Source of the DNA: Bolinopsis microptera
Taxonomy: Eukaryota > Ctenophora > Tentaculata > Lobata > Bolinopsidae
Assembly: GCF_026151205.1 (NCBI RefSeq)
Contig: NC_087079.1
Span: 5,599,230 to 5,663,229, forward strand
Length of the DNA: 64,000 bases
Direction: 5' to 3'
Shown here: piece by piece, positions 1 through 11,136 of the stretch
Layout: the number at the start of each line of letters is the position of its first letter
Numbering within the stretch: the first letter of the stretch is position 1
Notes under the pieces: generated by a model
The model's input: only the letters and a program-made list of their open reading frames with translations
Told to the model about the DNA's origin: nothing
The model's database searches: none
Made by a program: the position numbers and the translations under genes

Positions 1-1
1 T

Positions 2-442
2 AAACTAAAAACTGACCTACACTCTGTTCCATCCCCATCTATTATTTATATTATGACAGGAACTAATAATGTGAACACAGTCTATTTTGGCTCAAAGTCA
101 CTGAAGGATGCAGCGGGTGACTTTAGTAATCTCTTAAATTATCTCAAGTCAGTGTATCCGAATGCAACAATTAATGTTCTCAATATTCTTCCCAGGAGTA
201 CAAAAGGCCGCAATGATGTTGTGGCAGAGCTGAATAAGGTTATTAAGGATATATGTAGCAAAGATTCTTGTTTTAATTACATTAGCACCCATAATTTATT
301 TAACTATAATAGAAGTGGATTCAGGAAAGAATTTTATTTTGCCAGACCATCTACAAAAATATCTGATAACTGTCACCTCAATACAAGCGGTGTTATTCGA
401 CTTGCTAAATTTCTGAAGTATTGGGCCCATAAGCAAGTTTGA
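2..442 (+). CDS. CR1-like LINE ORF1, SGNH/GDSL-esterase domain (5' cut by window edge)
   Basis: The frame is open from base 2, so the protein begins before this window. It reads into IIYIMTGTNNVN, which fits SGNH block III (the G-x-N element), and near the end has DNCHLN, which fits the D-x-x-H block V that carries the catalytic Asp and His. CR1-clade LINEs often encode such an esterase in ORF1, thought to help the ribonucleoprotein interact with lipids or nucleic acid. The position 160 bp upstream of a LINE ORF2 on the same strand supports this. The ATG at 53 lies inside the conserved block and is not a plausible start. The block I serine lies outside the window, so catalytic competence cannot be judged. 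Confidence 0.75.
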   Translation, partial: KLKTDLHSVPSPSIIYIMTGTNNVNTVYFGSKSLKDAAGDFSNLLNYLKSVYPNATINVLNILPRSTKGRNDVVAELNKVIKDICSKDSCFNYISTHNLFNYNRSGFRKEFYFARPSTKISDNCHLNTSGVIRLAKFLKYWAHKQV

Positions 443-601
443 ATTTTCAGAAAGATTGTTAACATTTATTTCATCTAGATAAGGGATAATTACACATTGT
501 TCCTCATGTTTATTGAAGTTTTAGAAAGTTTTGTTATTATCTCATACAAATTTGCCAGTTCTGCAATTTATCTTATTCTGACAAGTTTATAGCAGCATAA
601 A

Positions 602-3600
602 TTGGAAAAATTTTCATGCTCTCACAGCAGTTCTTGCATTAACCCGTGCATTAGTAAAATCACAGTTTCATACCATGCCAAAAAGCTTGCAGTGGGACAT
701 TGCAACATGCAGGGAGGACTAACAGGTATGCCAAAATGTCTTGAAATCCAAGATCTAATCTGGAAAGAGAAATTAGATGTTTTATGCCTGAATGAAACAA
801 ATCTTAAGTCGGATATTGACTCAGCCAGTCTAAACCTACCCAAGAATTTTACTTTTATCCGCAAAGACCGTCCTAACGACAATGGTCATGGGGGATGTGG
901 CATTCTCATCAGTGAGCACATAAAGTTTAAAATGATTCAACTAAACTTAGTTTTGCAATATGACCAAATCGAGGCTATTTGGATCCATCTTACAGATTGC
1001 AATATTTTCATCTGCTGTTTCTACAGATCTGAGTTGTTTAGTCCTCTTGACAAATTTTTAGATTATATGACAGACTGCATGATGAGTATAGGAAGTAAGA
1101 ATGTTATTTGGCTGGGTGATGTAAATGTAGACCAAAACAACATCAGCAGTATGAACTATAAGAAATTAGACATTACAATGAAAATGTTTGGAATGGTACA
1201 GGTAGTTCAGGATATTACCCGCATTGCTAAACTAGGAAACAGAATCACAAAGACCACAATCGATGTTGTCATAACAAACACTTACTCCAAGTTTCTTGAC
1301 TGCAAAGTCCTTGATGATTGTATAGGAGATCATCAGGTCGTAAAGTTCATTGTCGATTTCAATGTGCATAAGGCCTCAAAATTCAAGAAGTTACTAATAA
1401 GAGATCACAGCAAAATGAATGTTACTGCTCTTAAAGAATTTTTGGAAACTTGTGATTATAGACCAATAATAGATTCAACTAGTCTGAATGATGCAGTTGA
1501 TGGTTTAAACGAACATATTGATCACTACTATGATCACTTCTGTCCAATTAAACAAATTAAGTGCCATAGTGATTACATCCATAAGCCATCTCCAGAATTT
1601 TTAGAAAGTAAGAAATTGAAAGGGAAACTTTACCGTAAATTTTTAACACACAACAAGAACAGACGTATACATCCAAATGGTCTTATACACTGTAATAAAT
1701 GTGACTCATTATGGATGGCATATAAACGGCAGAGAAACTATTCAACCTATTTGTCTAGAATTAATAGGAAGACTAACTTAGCAACAGAACTGAAAGCCAA
1801 GTGTGCCATGAATGATCTAAAGGGTGTATGGAAAACGATAAAGACAGCATCAAATCTGCCTGTTAAAGCTAACAATATCAATAACAATCTTGATGCTGAA
1901 ACCACCAATAAATATTTTGCTGAAATAGGTCCAAAGATCCAAGCAGAAGTGCAGCTGGAAAATGAAAATGAATTTCTATCTTATCTACAAAATGAGCAGA
2001 TTGACAACGAGACCAGCTTGAATAGCTTTACTGAAATAACTGAGTCCAATATCTTAGACTATGTGGCAAGTATCCCTTGTAGCAAATCCACTAATGATCA
2101 TATACCATTGAGAGTGTTTAGACAAATTTTACCTGCATTTATTGCTCCATTAACACATCTTGTAAATTTGAGTTTATCCAGTGGCATCATGCCAAACAGC
2201 TGCAAGGTTGCAAAAGTCACCCCAATCCATAAGGATGGTGATACTGAGAATCCTAGTAATTATCGACCAATCTCAATTTTACCGATTCTTGGAAAGTGCA
2301 TCGAATTTTGTGTGAACTCCCAACTGACTCAATATCTTGATGAAAAGGGAATACTTTCAGAGCATCAATATGGTTTCCGTAAAGATCACTCTACAACTTA
2401 TCTCATGTTAGATCTGTTTGATCGTATATTTACTGCTAAGAACAGTGCCAAGCATCCTGCAATTATCTTCCTGGACATCAGAAAGGCATTTGATACTGTT
2501 AACCATGATATTCTCATTCAAAAGCTGAAGCATTATGGAATAAAAGATACTGCATTGAGCTGGTTTAGGAGCTTCCTCACAGATAGATTACAGCAAACTA
2601 GAGTTGGGAGTAGGATAAGCAGTTTACATTCATTGAACTCTGGAGTGCCTCAAGGAAGTATATTAGGACCAATTCTATTCAGCATTTTTATCAATGACCT
2701 GCCTAATGCATGCCTATTTTCTAAACCTTATCTATTTGCTGATGACGGTGCATTATATTTTGACAATATATCTAGAGGAAACTATGGTAACATCAAACAA
2801 GAGTTGAAATTAGTTATCAGATGGCTTCAGGCTAATAAACTATCCCTGAATAATGAAAAAACAAAACTAATGATCCTTGACTCTAAGCCTAACCTTGATG
2901 CCATCCTTGTTGAAATTTGTGATGACCTTACTTTGGTAATCTGTGAAACTAAATCCCATAAGTACCTTGGACTTATAGTTGACAGCAGATTGACATTTAA
3001 TGAACATATTGATAACATTAAGAAAAAGATATCCAAAAGAATTGGTGCTATGTATAGATCAAAAAAACTTCTCCCTCTTAAGTTCAGGAAGATGTTTGCT
3101 AATGCACTTATGTTGCCACATTTTGACTACTTAGACACCATCTGGTCAAGAACATATAAAAATCGACTAGGAGAGTTAGATATCATGTACAAAAAGGTTG
3201 CTAAAATAGCCCTAGATGTAAACATCAGAGAGAGGTCGGTTAATGTATACAAAAATATGGGATGGCTTCCTCTCCATTTGAGACGACAGGTTCATCTTAG
3301 CTCATATATGTACCGTATAATCAATGAAACATGTCCAAAGCATTTTATCGGGAAATTCTCGTATATTTCTGGTGGATCACGTGAGGCAGAAAACTGCAAT
3401 CTTTATACTCCTAAATCAAGATCTCACAAGGAGTTTAACTATCTAGGAACTAAGGCCTGGAACATATTACCAAAGTCCCTTAGAGAGTGTGACGACGTTA
3501 AGAAATTTTCTAAGTTATACAAAGAAACTCTTATGAATATGGTGCTAACTGATGAGAATTACCAAGGGGATAACTCTTACGATAAATTCATGATCCCACC

Positions 3601-3622
3601 CGACACTAGCCAATGTATCTAG
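602..3622 (+). CDS. LINE ORF2: AP-type endonuclease plus reverse transcriptase (CR1/L2-like)
   Basis: This 1006-residue open frame is uninterrupted. Residues about 25-250 are an exonuclease-endonuclease-phosphatase domain: HCNMQGG (Asn), LNETNL (Glu), GDVNVD and GDHQVV (the terminal D-H pair). Residues about 535-800 are the reverse transcriptase: KVTPIHKDGD, NYRPIS, FLDIRKAFDT (motif A Asp), GVPQGSILGP and LFADDGALY (motif C, both Asp present). The remainder is the thumb and C-terminal region. The protein nicks target DNA and copies the element's RNA in place. The frame is open from 593 but the first codon at 602 is TTG. The first in-frame ATG falls inside the endonuclease Asn motif, so translation would need a non-AUG start or re-initiation after ORF1. 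The intact frame suggests a young copy. Confidence 0.93.
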   Translation: MEKFSCSHSSSCINPCISKITVSYHAKKLAVGHCNMQGGLTGMPKCLEIQDLIWKEKLDVLCLNETNLKSDIDSASLNLPKNFTFIRKDRPNDNGHGGCGILISEHIKFKMIQLNLVLQYDQIEAIWIHLTDCNIFICCFYRSELFSPLDKFLDYMTDCMMSIGSKNVIWLGDVNVDQNNISSMNYKKLDITMKMFGMVQVVQDITRIAKLGNRITKTTIDVVITNTYSKFLDCKVLDDCIGDHQVVKFIVDFNVHKASKFKKLLIRDHSKMNVTALKEFLETCDYRPIIDSTSLNDAVDGLNEHIDHYYDHFCPIKQIKCHSDYIHKPSPEFLESKKLKGKLYRKFLTHNKNRRIHPNGLIHCNKCDSLWMAYKRQRNYSTYLSRINRKTNLATELKAKCAMNDLKGVWKTIKTASNLPVKANNINNNLDAETTNKYFAEIGPKIQAEVQLENENEFLSYLQNEQIDNETSLNSFTEITESNILDYVASIPCSKSTNDHIPLRVFRQILPAFIAPLTHLVNLSLSSGIMPNSCKVAKVTPIHKDGDTENPSNYRPISILPILGKCIEFCVNSQLTQYLDEKGILSEHQYGFRKDHSTTYLMLDLFDRIFTAKNSAKHPAIIFLDIRKAFDTVNHDILIQKLKHYGIKDTALSWFRSFLTDRLQQTRVGSRISSLHSLNSGVPQGSILGPILFSIFINDLPNACLFSKPYLFADDGALYFDNISRGNYGNIKQELKLVIRWLQANKLSLNNEKTKLMILDSKPNLDAILVEICDDLTLVICETKSHKYLGLIVDSRLTFNEHIDNIKKKISKRIGAMYRSKKLLPLKFRKMFANALMLPHFDYLDTIWSRTYKNRLGELDIMYKKVAKIALDVNIRERSVNVYKNMGWLPLHLRRQVHLSSYMYRIINETCPKHFIGKFSYISGGSREAENCNLYTPKSRSHKEFNYLGTKAWNILPKSLRECDDVKKFSKLYKETLMNMVLTDENYQGDNSYDKFMIPPDTSQCI

Positions 3623-4242
3623 GCAGTTATGTTATTTCGGTTAAGTTATCTCAGTACATAAGTGAATCCAATCTATCCCCTGCAATCAAAGTATTTCCAT
3701 GCCTATTAAGCTATTACAGGAAATTAGGAACATCAGTGGAAAGGTGCACTGTCAATCATTATTGCTCCATACCTCCAGTCCTCCTGTTATGTGCAATTCT
3801 CACTGCTATGTATGCTCCTCATTTGTATCAATTATATTGATGCTACATTGTTATTGAATATGAAATAATTTTCAACCGTATTAATTTATTAACTTATTGT
3901 AAATAGCAAGTTTGACAAAGGGATTACGTTTATTTTACCCGGAGTTCGTTTAAGTTTAGTATTGTAAATAGTTAATTTGACGAAGGGAATACGTCTATTT
4001 TACCCTGAGTTATGTTTTAGTTCAATCTTGACACAATTTTAAAATTATAATTTAATTATTTTATATATATGTATTGTCCATAACTAGGGTGGCCTGCTAA
4101 CAGAACCATGATCTGCCTTGATTCATCCTTCAGCACAGAGAAAAGCTCCTTTTTATACATTATGATTACAGAGGAAATGATATTTAGATATATATTGCTG
4201 TGCTGTAAAAATTGACTTTATTTATTTATTTATTTATTTAGT
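3623..4242 (+). repeat. LINE 3' UTR with tandem duplication and TTTA tail
   Basis: Downstream of ORF2 the 3' UTR contains two adjacent diverged copies of a roughly 65-bp segment (3895-3959 and 3960-4023). Each holds the core TGTAAATAG...TTTGACRAAGGGA...ACGT...TATTTTACCC. At about 4217-4241 there is a run of TTTA units. CR1/L2-type elements commonly end in a short microsatellite rather than poly(A), so this run is the likely 3' end of the insertion. Confidence 0.55.
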
Positions 4243-4470
4243 CTACTTCATTGTTAGATTTAGATCTGGTTTTCATCATTTCCAACCCAAAAACGGGGAC
4301 CATCACTGTTTTCCGAGTCGATTACCAGCAGGAGCTGTAGCTTACCGCTGACAGTCCCTACTGGATGCGGGTCTCCTTAACAGTAGTGGATCCGAATTTG
4401 GGATCTGATGGAGTAAACTCGACACCAGAGGGTTTTACAGAATATTTAAAATCTACCCTGTCATTGTACT

Positions 4471-5612
4471 TTTTAGAGAGAAAAAAATTTTGTCAAACAG
4501 TATATATACAATAAATTAAATCAAGTGATGCAATTGGCAGAGCACAATCGTAAATCCTGAGCAATAGATATCATCTATCCCTCATAGCTCTTCTCCTCAG
4601 GTATCAGGTTGAAGGAGACATTGGATATAGGGGCAGTCCATGCCTTCTTTGCCTTTCCACGTACACCTCTAACTGATACTAGCACACTCCTCATTATATC
4701 CATGCTCAGGCGTGTCCTGATGTTACACATCACCTGGCTGTAGTCCTCCTTTGTCTTGGTGGCTATCAACACAGCAAGTCTCCTTATGAAACGCTTGGCC
4801 TCCGGTGCCATTCCTCCTGTAGTGGTAAATACAAGGGGGACGAATGACCCTTTCTCCAATTGTAGCACTCGGTTCATGTACTGGTTCTTTTTCTCATTCT
4901 CGTGCAGAGTGTAGAGCTGTGGCATGGTCTTTCCTTGATATGTAGGCGATTTAGGATTGAAAATGCGCACATCAAAGAAAGTCCTCTCAAATGTGCTCCA
5001 TACTCCTCTAGCTGATATATCAAGCCTAGCCTTATCAGCATTGTTGCCCTTTTGTTGGAAGTTGGCCGATTCTATAGGTGTTAAAAGGGGCTCAATCCTC
5101 ACATCCTTGGTCACCAGCCTAAGGTATTCAGCAACGGAGTCTCTCACGTTGTTATGACGGTAGTTCACATACCCCCCTCTCTTACAGTTGAGGATGTGAT
5201 TGTGATCATTCTTGGCTCCACAATCGCAGAATCTTGGGGTGTTAGGGATGTCCCAACCATACCGGAGATGAACAGCATCTCTGAAGTCTTGCTTGCTGTA
5301 AGCATACCCTAGCTGTTGAATGGGGAGACATGTTAGCCAAGCTCCTGACCCATGCTCTTGTACCAGCTGCAATGACTCCCTGGTATTCTCATCCACTTCA
5401 CTCATTATCTCAGCAAGCTCCTTCTTCAAGCGTAATTCTTTAACTAACTTGAGGCAATCTACTCTGCCCTTTATCTTAATTTTATCCAACTTCATCAGGG
5501 ATGTCTCCTGGTGATAGATAAGGTCAACCAGCTCCTCTGTTATCTTGAGTGACGTCTGGTATTCCTTCTCCGCGATCTCTACTGGATTAACAATACCAAG
5601 CCCCCCCCCCCC
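4471..5612 (-). mobile_element. 5'-truncated retroelement insertion bounded by 15-bp direct repeats
   Basis: The same 15 bp (CCCTGTCATTGTACT on the + strand) flanks the segment at 4456-4470 and 5613-5627, as expected for a target-site duplication. On the minus strand the element begins just inside a 15-nt G run, enters an open frame immediately, and ends in TCTCTCTAAAA before the second repeat. This is the form of a 5'-truncated product of target-primed reverse transcription. Confidence 0.6.
4575..5612 (-). CDS. C-terminal part of a retroelement protein with zinc-binding and nuclease-like regions
   Basis: The open frame nominally starts at 5696, but the first 30 or so codons lie in flanking DNA and the G run, so the element-encoded part probably starts near 5612. 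About residue 155 there is CDCG...HNHILNC, a C-x-C/H/H/C zinc-ribbon-like cluster. Around residues 223-245 the acidic motifs RLDISARG and FFDVRIFNP have the spacing of a PD-(D/E)XK-like nuclease core, followed by FVPLVFTTTGG. I recall this conserved block as the C-terminus of retroelement polyproteins widespread in cnidarians, but cannot name the clade. No reverse transcriptase is present, which fits 5' truncation. The nuclease reading is an inference from motif shape. Confidence 0.6.
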   Translation of the reverse strand, partial: GGGGLGIVNPVEIAEKEYQTSLKITEELVDLIYHQETSLMKLDKIKIKGRVDCLKLVKELRLKKELAEIMSEVDENTRESLQLVQEHGSGAWLTCLPIQQLGYAYSKQDFRDAVHLRYGWDIPNTPRFCDCGAKNDHNHILNCKRGGYVNYRHNNVRDSVAEYLRLVTKDVRIEPLLTPIESANFQQKGNNADKARLDISARGVWSTFERTFFDVRIFNPKSPTYQGKTMPQLYTLHENEKKNQYMNRVLQLEKGSFVPLVFTTTGGMAPEAKRFIRRLAVLIATKTKEDYSQVMCNIRTRLSMDIMRSVLVSVRGVRGKAKKAWTAPISNVSFNLIPEEKSYEG

Positions 5613-5627
5613 CCCTGTCATTGTACT

Positions 5628-6163
5628 CACGTTTTTTGTTTTTCTCGTGAGATTTGAATTGGTTGTCACCTTAAATGGAGGATCCACTAATCCCAACTAC
5701 AAAGCAACTAAACTGGAAAACCAAAAAAATTATGTAACTCCTAACATTGAAATAAACACATTGATGTGAATTGCTTTGCATTTTTAAGTACACTAACAAA
5801 AGTTTTAATCAGCTTAATGATTTACAAATTTTGGAAATGATATTGCATTGTTTGATTTACAATTTACAATAACTCAAACACAGACATAGATCATGATGAA
5901 TGAATTTTTAATTTATTGTTTAATTTGACTATTCGAATAATGTAAATTTGTGCACTAATTCAAATAATAAACCATAAAGTTTAATTTCAACCGACAAATG
6001 TTATTTGTTTAAATTTCTAGTCTTCGAAGTAGCTCGCGCCAATTCCTTCTCGAAATATATAGCCCGAGGCGAGTGCTCCGAAGTAGCGAGCGCTGGGTCA
6101 GTCCATATTTAACAACTGACAAGATTATTTTTAATTTAGTTTATTTACTCAATACTAAGCGCC
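5628..6163. other. AT-rich non-coding stretch with CGAAGTAGC motifs at its end
   Basis: No gene is visible. From about 6018 to 6100 two copies of CGAAGTAGCnCGCGC/CGAAGTAGCGAGCGC lie about 50 bp apart around a CTCGAAAT...GCCCGA core. The same arrangement recurs in direct orientation at 7093-7170. Confidence 0.5.
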
Positions 6164-7766
6164 TTGTCATACGTTGTATGACCCGCCGCGCACGGGTGCG
6201 CGGCTCCCCTGTATCGTTGAAACTCTACTATAGTGAAGCGACAGTGGGCGTCACCACGTGATACAATTTGCTCTAACCAGAGCCCTCTCGCTTGCAGTAG
6301 CGCACGACCGCCGGAGTTGTGAAACAAGCGCGTCACGCAGTACGCGTATACACATGGCTATGTGAATGATACAATAAGCACCATGAGTTGGCACAACATT
6401 TTTTTCCGATCTTGACAAATTTGGTACCAAAAATTGTTTAAAAATGCGAATAAAACAATTCCACCGTGCAGCAATTGTTGTTTAAAAATACTACGGTGCG
6501 CTTGGTCACAGGGGGAGCTGAAACCAGGTTTTCGATCAAACGCTGCCATGTGTAGTCAAACGTTGCCAAAAGTTGCTCTCGTCCAATGAAATCGCTGCAT
6601 TATGTAAGCCAAGCTCCGCAAATGAATATATGTAATTCAATTATGCATACTGACTTGCAAAATGCAGCGATTTCATTGGACGAGAGCAAACTGTTGGCGA
6701 CGTTTGACTACAAATGGCAGCATTTGATCGAAAACCTGGTTTCAGCCCCCCCCTGTGTGGTCTGTGGTCGCCGCGCGTACTTTTTTGTGCAATTTTGCAG
6801 TTTTTATAATATTTGGCATACAGTTTCAATTATTTTGAATTAACAGTTATGACGTTGCAATCAGCGAAACTTTATTTTTTGTATTAATGTTTAAAGATTT
6901 AAAAGATTTTTAAAAAATTCCGAACCTCAATTGCGTAAATTTTTAAATTTTGTTTGAATTTAGCTTTCATTTTAGACTTCACGTCTCCCGAAATAAAATT
7001 GCGAACAAAGTGAAACAAGGAACTAAGTAAACTGTAAAACCAAATTTTCGTCACGCATTGGACTTTATTTTGACGGATGTTACTCGTCTAAATTTCTTCG
7101 AAGTAGCGCGCGCCGCTTTTTTCTCGAAATGGCCCGATGGCAAGTGCTACGAAGTAGCGCGCGCAGGGCCAGACCATTAACAATGGTCAAACTTTATCAA
7201 GGTTACACTGAAAAGGGGAGGTTTGATCTCTGAACCAGAGAGTGTGGTAATTGGGTTAGGAAAGTAAACATACATGCGACAAAGATCAGGGCTACCATTA
7301 GGAAGAAATTTCAGCAAAATTTATAGAAAAGAGTGCACACATACATGCGAAAAAAATCGGGTTACCAATAAGAAAAAATCACAACAGAAAAGTTTACAAC
7401 CCTCAGATCAGCGTAGTAAAAGTGTACTAGAAAATTAGTCTGTAAAACCGTTTCCACGCATGTTATTGATTTTCGGTTTAGTGCGTTCTATTGCTAAGCC
7501 TTCTCTTATAAAGGTATTTAGGGTATCCTTACATTGTTCTGATATGCTAAATTCGAAATTTTGTTTGAAAAATTTGGTCCATCAAATATTATAGTTGTTG
7601 CTCTATCCAGTTGTATCACGTCGTGACCCCCACGGTCGTTTTTCACTATATGGTGGTGAACTTTATGGTGGTGGAGGACTATGGTGGTGAACTCTACCCC
7701 CTGTAGAGTTCTACGATACAGGGGCGAACCACCGCATCATGTCGGCGGGTCATACACGTATGACAA
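6164..7766. repeat. Inverted-repeat-bounded element (~1.6 kb)
   Basis: Bases 6164-6266 and the reverse complement of 7611-7766 share, in order, TTGTCATACGT, TATGACCCGCCG, CCCCTGTATCGT, AACTCTAC, TATAGTGAA and ACGTGATACAA. The right arm carries an extra insertion with three TATGGTGGTGAAC-like units. This looks like diverged terminal inverted repeats of a non-autonomous DNA transposon, or a foldback element. There is no transposase frame between the arms. No target-site duplication was identified. Confidence 0.45.
6507..6757. repeat. Hairpin element, ~95-bp inverted arms
   Basis: Bases 6507-6601 and 6661-6757 are near reverse complements with a loop of about 60 bp. Arms include GCTGAAACCAGGTTTTCGATC and CGTCCAATGAAATCGCTGCA. 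It sits inside the larger inverted-repeat element, so it is either a nested MITE or that element's own internal foldback. No coding capacity. Confidence 0.7.
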
Positions 7767-10000
7767 CATATCCAAATAGGCATAAGAGCCCTGGCTCTTC
7801 GCAGTAGCTATAGCGGTTGCGCCCACTCACTTGTGAATACAACGCGCCGCGCTTGCAGTTGGCGCGAAGCACATGGTTGACTTATTAATTGTAACATTCA
7901 AAAGTTGTTTTCGACAAAGTTATTATGATCTAGATCTTTTAAAAAAATTATTTGAAAATATTTGCTTTCGAGAAGTTAAAGATATTAAGCAAACAATTAA
8001 CAATTTTTGTCCCAACGCGAAGCTGGACTACTCAGAATGCGCGAGAACGTCAACATAAAATTTTCGCGCCTACAAACTTCGGTAGACCTTATAATTTGCA
8101 ACTGAACGCTTGCGTATGTCGTAGTTCAAGCTGCGCGCCGCGGTCATGGTTTTATTTTATTGCATCATACAACATTACATTATCGGATTATTAGTATAAA
8201 GCTATTTGTACAGCGATTTTCCTCCATCGATTACTTTAAATGGGACTAATCTTTAAAAACAAGGTCGATTCTTATACAATACATATATTTTGCATATGCG
8301 CGTTAAATCAATTCGTTATCATGTAATAAATGTGTGTCATAATTAAACGCTAGGAATATTTTGTGTAATATGGATTTTCATTCTAAAACCATTGGAAAGA
8401 TTTCATAATTAATGTAATTGGTACCTTATGGTTTATTTGATATTTATGTATCGATTTATATAAGTTTACCGTTTATCGTGAATCATGTATTGATTAGTAT
8501 TCCATTATTATATACACCGAGTCCCTCCTTTTAGGCGCGCGTTTTGGTGTTATAAAACTACAAATTATTATCCTGATAAAACTCCAAGTATTATACATCA
8601 ACGGAATATAATCTATTGTATAGTCACATAACATGTTCCATGACTTTAAATTGTTGACAAATGTGCTAAGCTCTTGACAAAAATTATAACCTGTAAAAGT
8701 CATAAAATGATAAACTTCCATAATCGGGTTGGAAATCATGCTTTTTCAAAATTTTGCACGAACGTTTTATTTAACAGCATCATAGTGTTTATCACATTTT
8801 TTTTACACAAGATTTGAATCATGTTGTAATTTGTATTTCCATATTTTGATCAAAAATAATTTTTTACTTTGGTTTCAAAGTACGCACTACGCCGCGCAGT
8901 TAGAAATCGTAATTGTCTGAACAAGGAGCTATGAGATTTAAATCAATATTTGCACAGTGAGTCGCATTATTGCAATCCCATCTCTTTTCGTTGCTGCTCA
9001 CAGCCTAGCGTTCAATTGCTCAAAAACCGTTATTCTAGTTGATAGTAAAGTAGTATAGAAGTAGTAACGTAGTATAGAGCTGTTTCGTTGACATTGGATG
9101 AAATACAGATATTACTAAATGATCTGAGAGGTTATTTAATGTAATCGATTAGTGTTACTGCCTTTAAGCTGTGTTGATGTGCTGGAGACTACTAAAACTT
9201 TTCTAGTATAGAAAAGCACAGCGGCTTTTGCTATATGTTACACTTTTTGTAGATCATGATCGATTTGACGTATTACTCCTAAACAGATTATTACAATCTG
9301 CATTAAATGGAAAATCTCGAAAACCCATTCGAGCCTTTTTTTAAATGTGTTTATGTTTTGAAAAAGTATTTGTTGTGATACTTCATGTATTAATCGTTTG
9401 AAATGGTATGGGTATAGAGACAGTACACAGATACTTATTCTTTGATATGCCCCGAAACAATTCCTAGTTCTAGATCTGCCTTACATTTCAATAATGGCTC
9501 TTTCATCACATTAGCTGATAAACCGCTGATTTGTAAATTTTACTAAAATTGATCCCACCAGTTTGACTATCTAGGTTAGCTGTAATATCGACTCGACAGT
9601 AGCTTCTCTGTCATGTCGGAGATTCTCAGGAGCGACTTGGTATTTTGTGTCAAGAAGAGTTAACTCCCACTTAACAAGATAAACATCAAAATTCATAGGT
9701 TTGTCTCTATTTTGATGGTTACTGTTACAGCAGTTCATGTGTTTAAATATGTATGGGTTAAATTATAATAAAATTCGGTAATAAATATAACTGCAATGTT
9801 GTAAACGGGAAAAACCATTGTGTATAAGGACAGTCCAATTATCTCAGGAGTGCCAAAAAGGTACGGTTAATCGAGAGGGACTTCACTGATGACAGAGAGT
9901 GGAAAAGGACTACGTCCTTCTCTGGAAAATACAAGGATAAAATACACCTTCTTCGGGAAAAGTCCATCTATGCGAAAGGTAACTCGTTTATTTTTGACAA
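7767..10000. other. Non-coding interval
   Basis: I see no supported gene. The sequence is AT-rich with scattered GC-rich patches (for example near 7845 and 8130) and only short open frames without domain motifs. Confidence 0.5.
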
Positions 10001-10119
10001 ACGATCACGATCAAAGCATATCCAATTTGGGCCTGTCCCAGCAAACTTAAGCCGAAAATCTGGCTTTGAAATCTTTAATTTGAAAACACCAAAACATGTA
10101 GTTAGATATACCCTCCACC

Positions 10120-10890
10120 ATACAGATCGATTTTAAGTCAGCCCAAGGCATAATTAACTTGACCAAACAGCCTCCTGTTTCCAAATTAGTCTATTCTTGT
10201 TCCAGAATCCCACCTTTCTCTGAAACAAAAGAAAGGGGAAACATTGCCACAACGCCTTTGTCTGAGGATGTAGGGCCACCAAACTTTTCAAGGGACCACT
10301 CCTGGTATCGATACCAATCGATTCTGAATCGCCTTCAACTCAGTTTAGGCGATTTTTAGTGTAAAGTCATTTTTGTTCATTTTCATGAACAGGGGATCAT
10401 TTTGCACTAAAGGTTTTTTTAAAGTTGAACAAAAAATGGTCACCAATTTGATCGTGTGAAACTAGTGCTTTACGGATGTGAATGAAATGGATGATTCTTG
10501 ACGCACCTATCCCTTCGGTGGAAGATTAAATTTCAAAAGAAAAAAAACTTCTGAGTTGCTGAACAATGTTAAGTAAACAATATGCCCCTTACCATACCAT
10601 ATCGATTCCATGCCAGTCCAGGCTAAATTACCGCTAAAAAGGCATGTTTCTAAATTTGTGGTCAATTGGTTTCCACCATCTCAAACTACTCTGAAACCAA
10701 ATAGAAACATTGCCCCAGAGCCCTTTTGAAACATGCTAGGCACACCAAACTTCTCAGGGACACTCCTGGTGCAATACCGACCGATTCAATTGGTTTTAGC
10801 CCAATTCAGGGGATTCTAGGAAAAATGTTCATTTTGTGTTTCTATTTCATTCATTCATGAACCCGGGGAGTATTTTTGCAAGTCTAAGTG
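10120..10890. repeat. Two diverged direct repeats of ~290 bp
   Basis: Segments about 10120-10405 and 10595-10885 share order and content: a CCATAC..ATCGATT start, GAAACATTGCC, CACCAAACTT.TCA.GGGA, CACTCCTGGT, a TTCATGAAC block, and an A/T-rich end. Looser relatives occur near 12930-13380. They look like an old dispersed non-coding repeat. Confidence 0.45.
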
Positions 10891-11136
10891 GCTGGAAAGT
10901 TTAGTCCATGTTTCCGTCTACCATACCCAGATAGATTCCAAGTGGATACACGTTCAAAAAAAGGTGGCACTAGAGATTGATTTTTTTTTAAAATGGTTTA
11001 AAAATGGTCATTGCTCTTTGTTGGCATGATATATCTATTATACCTTTAGAAATTCGATTAAATTTTCGTGATCCTGAATTCACGGACGGTCTGTAGTGCT
11101 CTTTATATCAAAGGAGTTATCGTTATTTGTGTGCAA

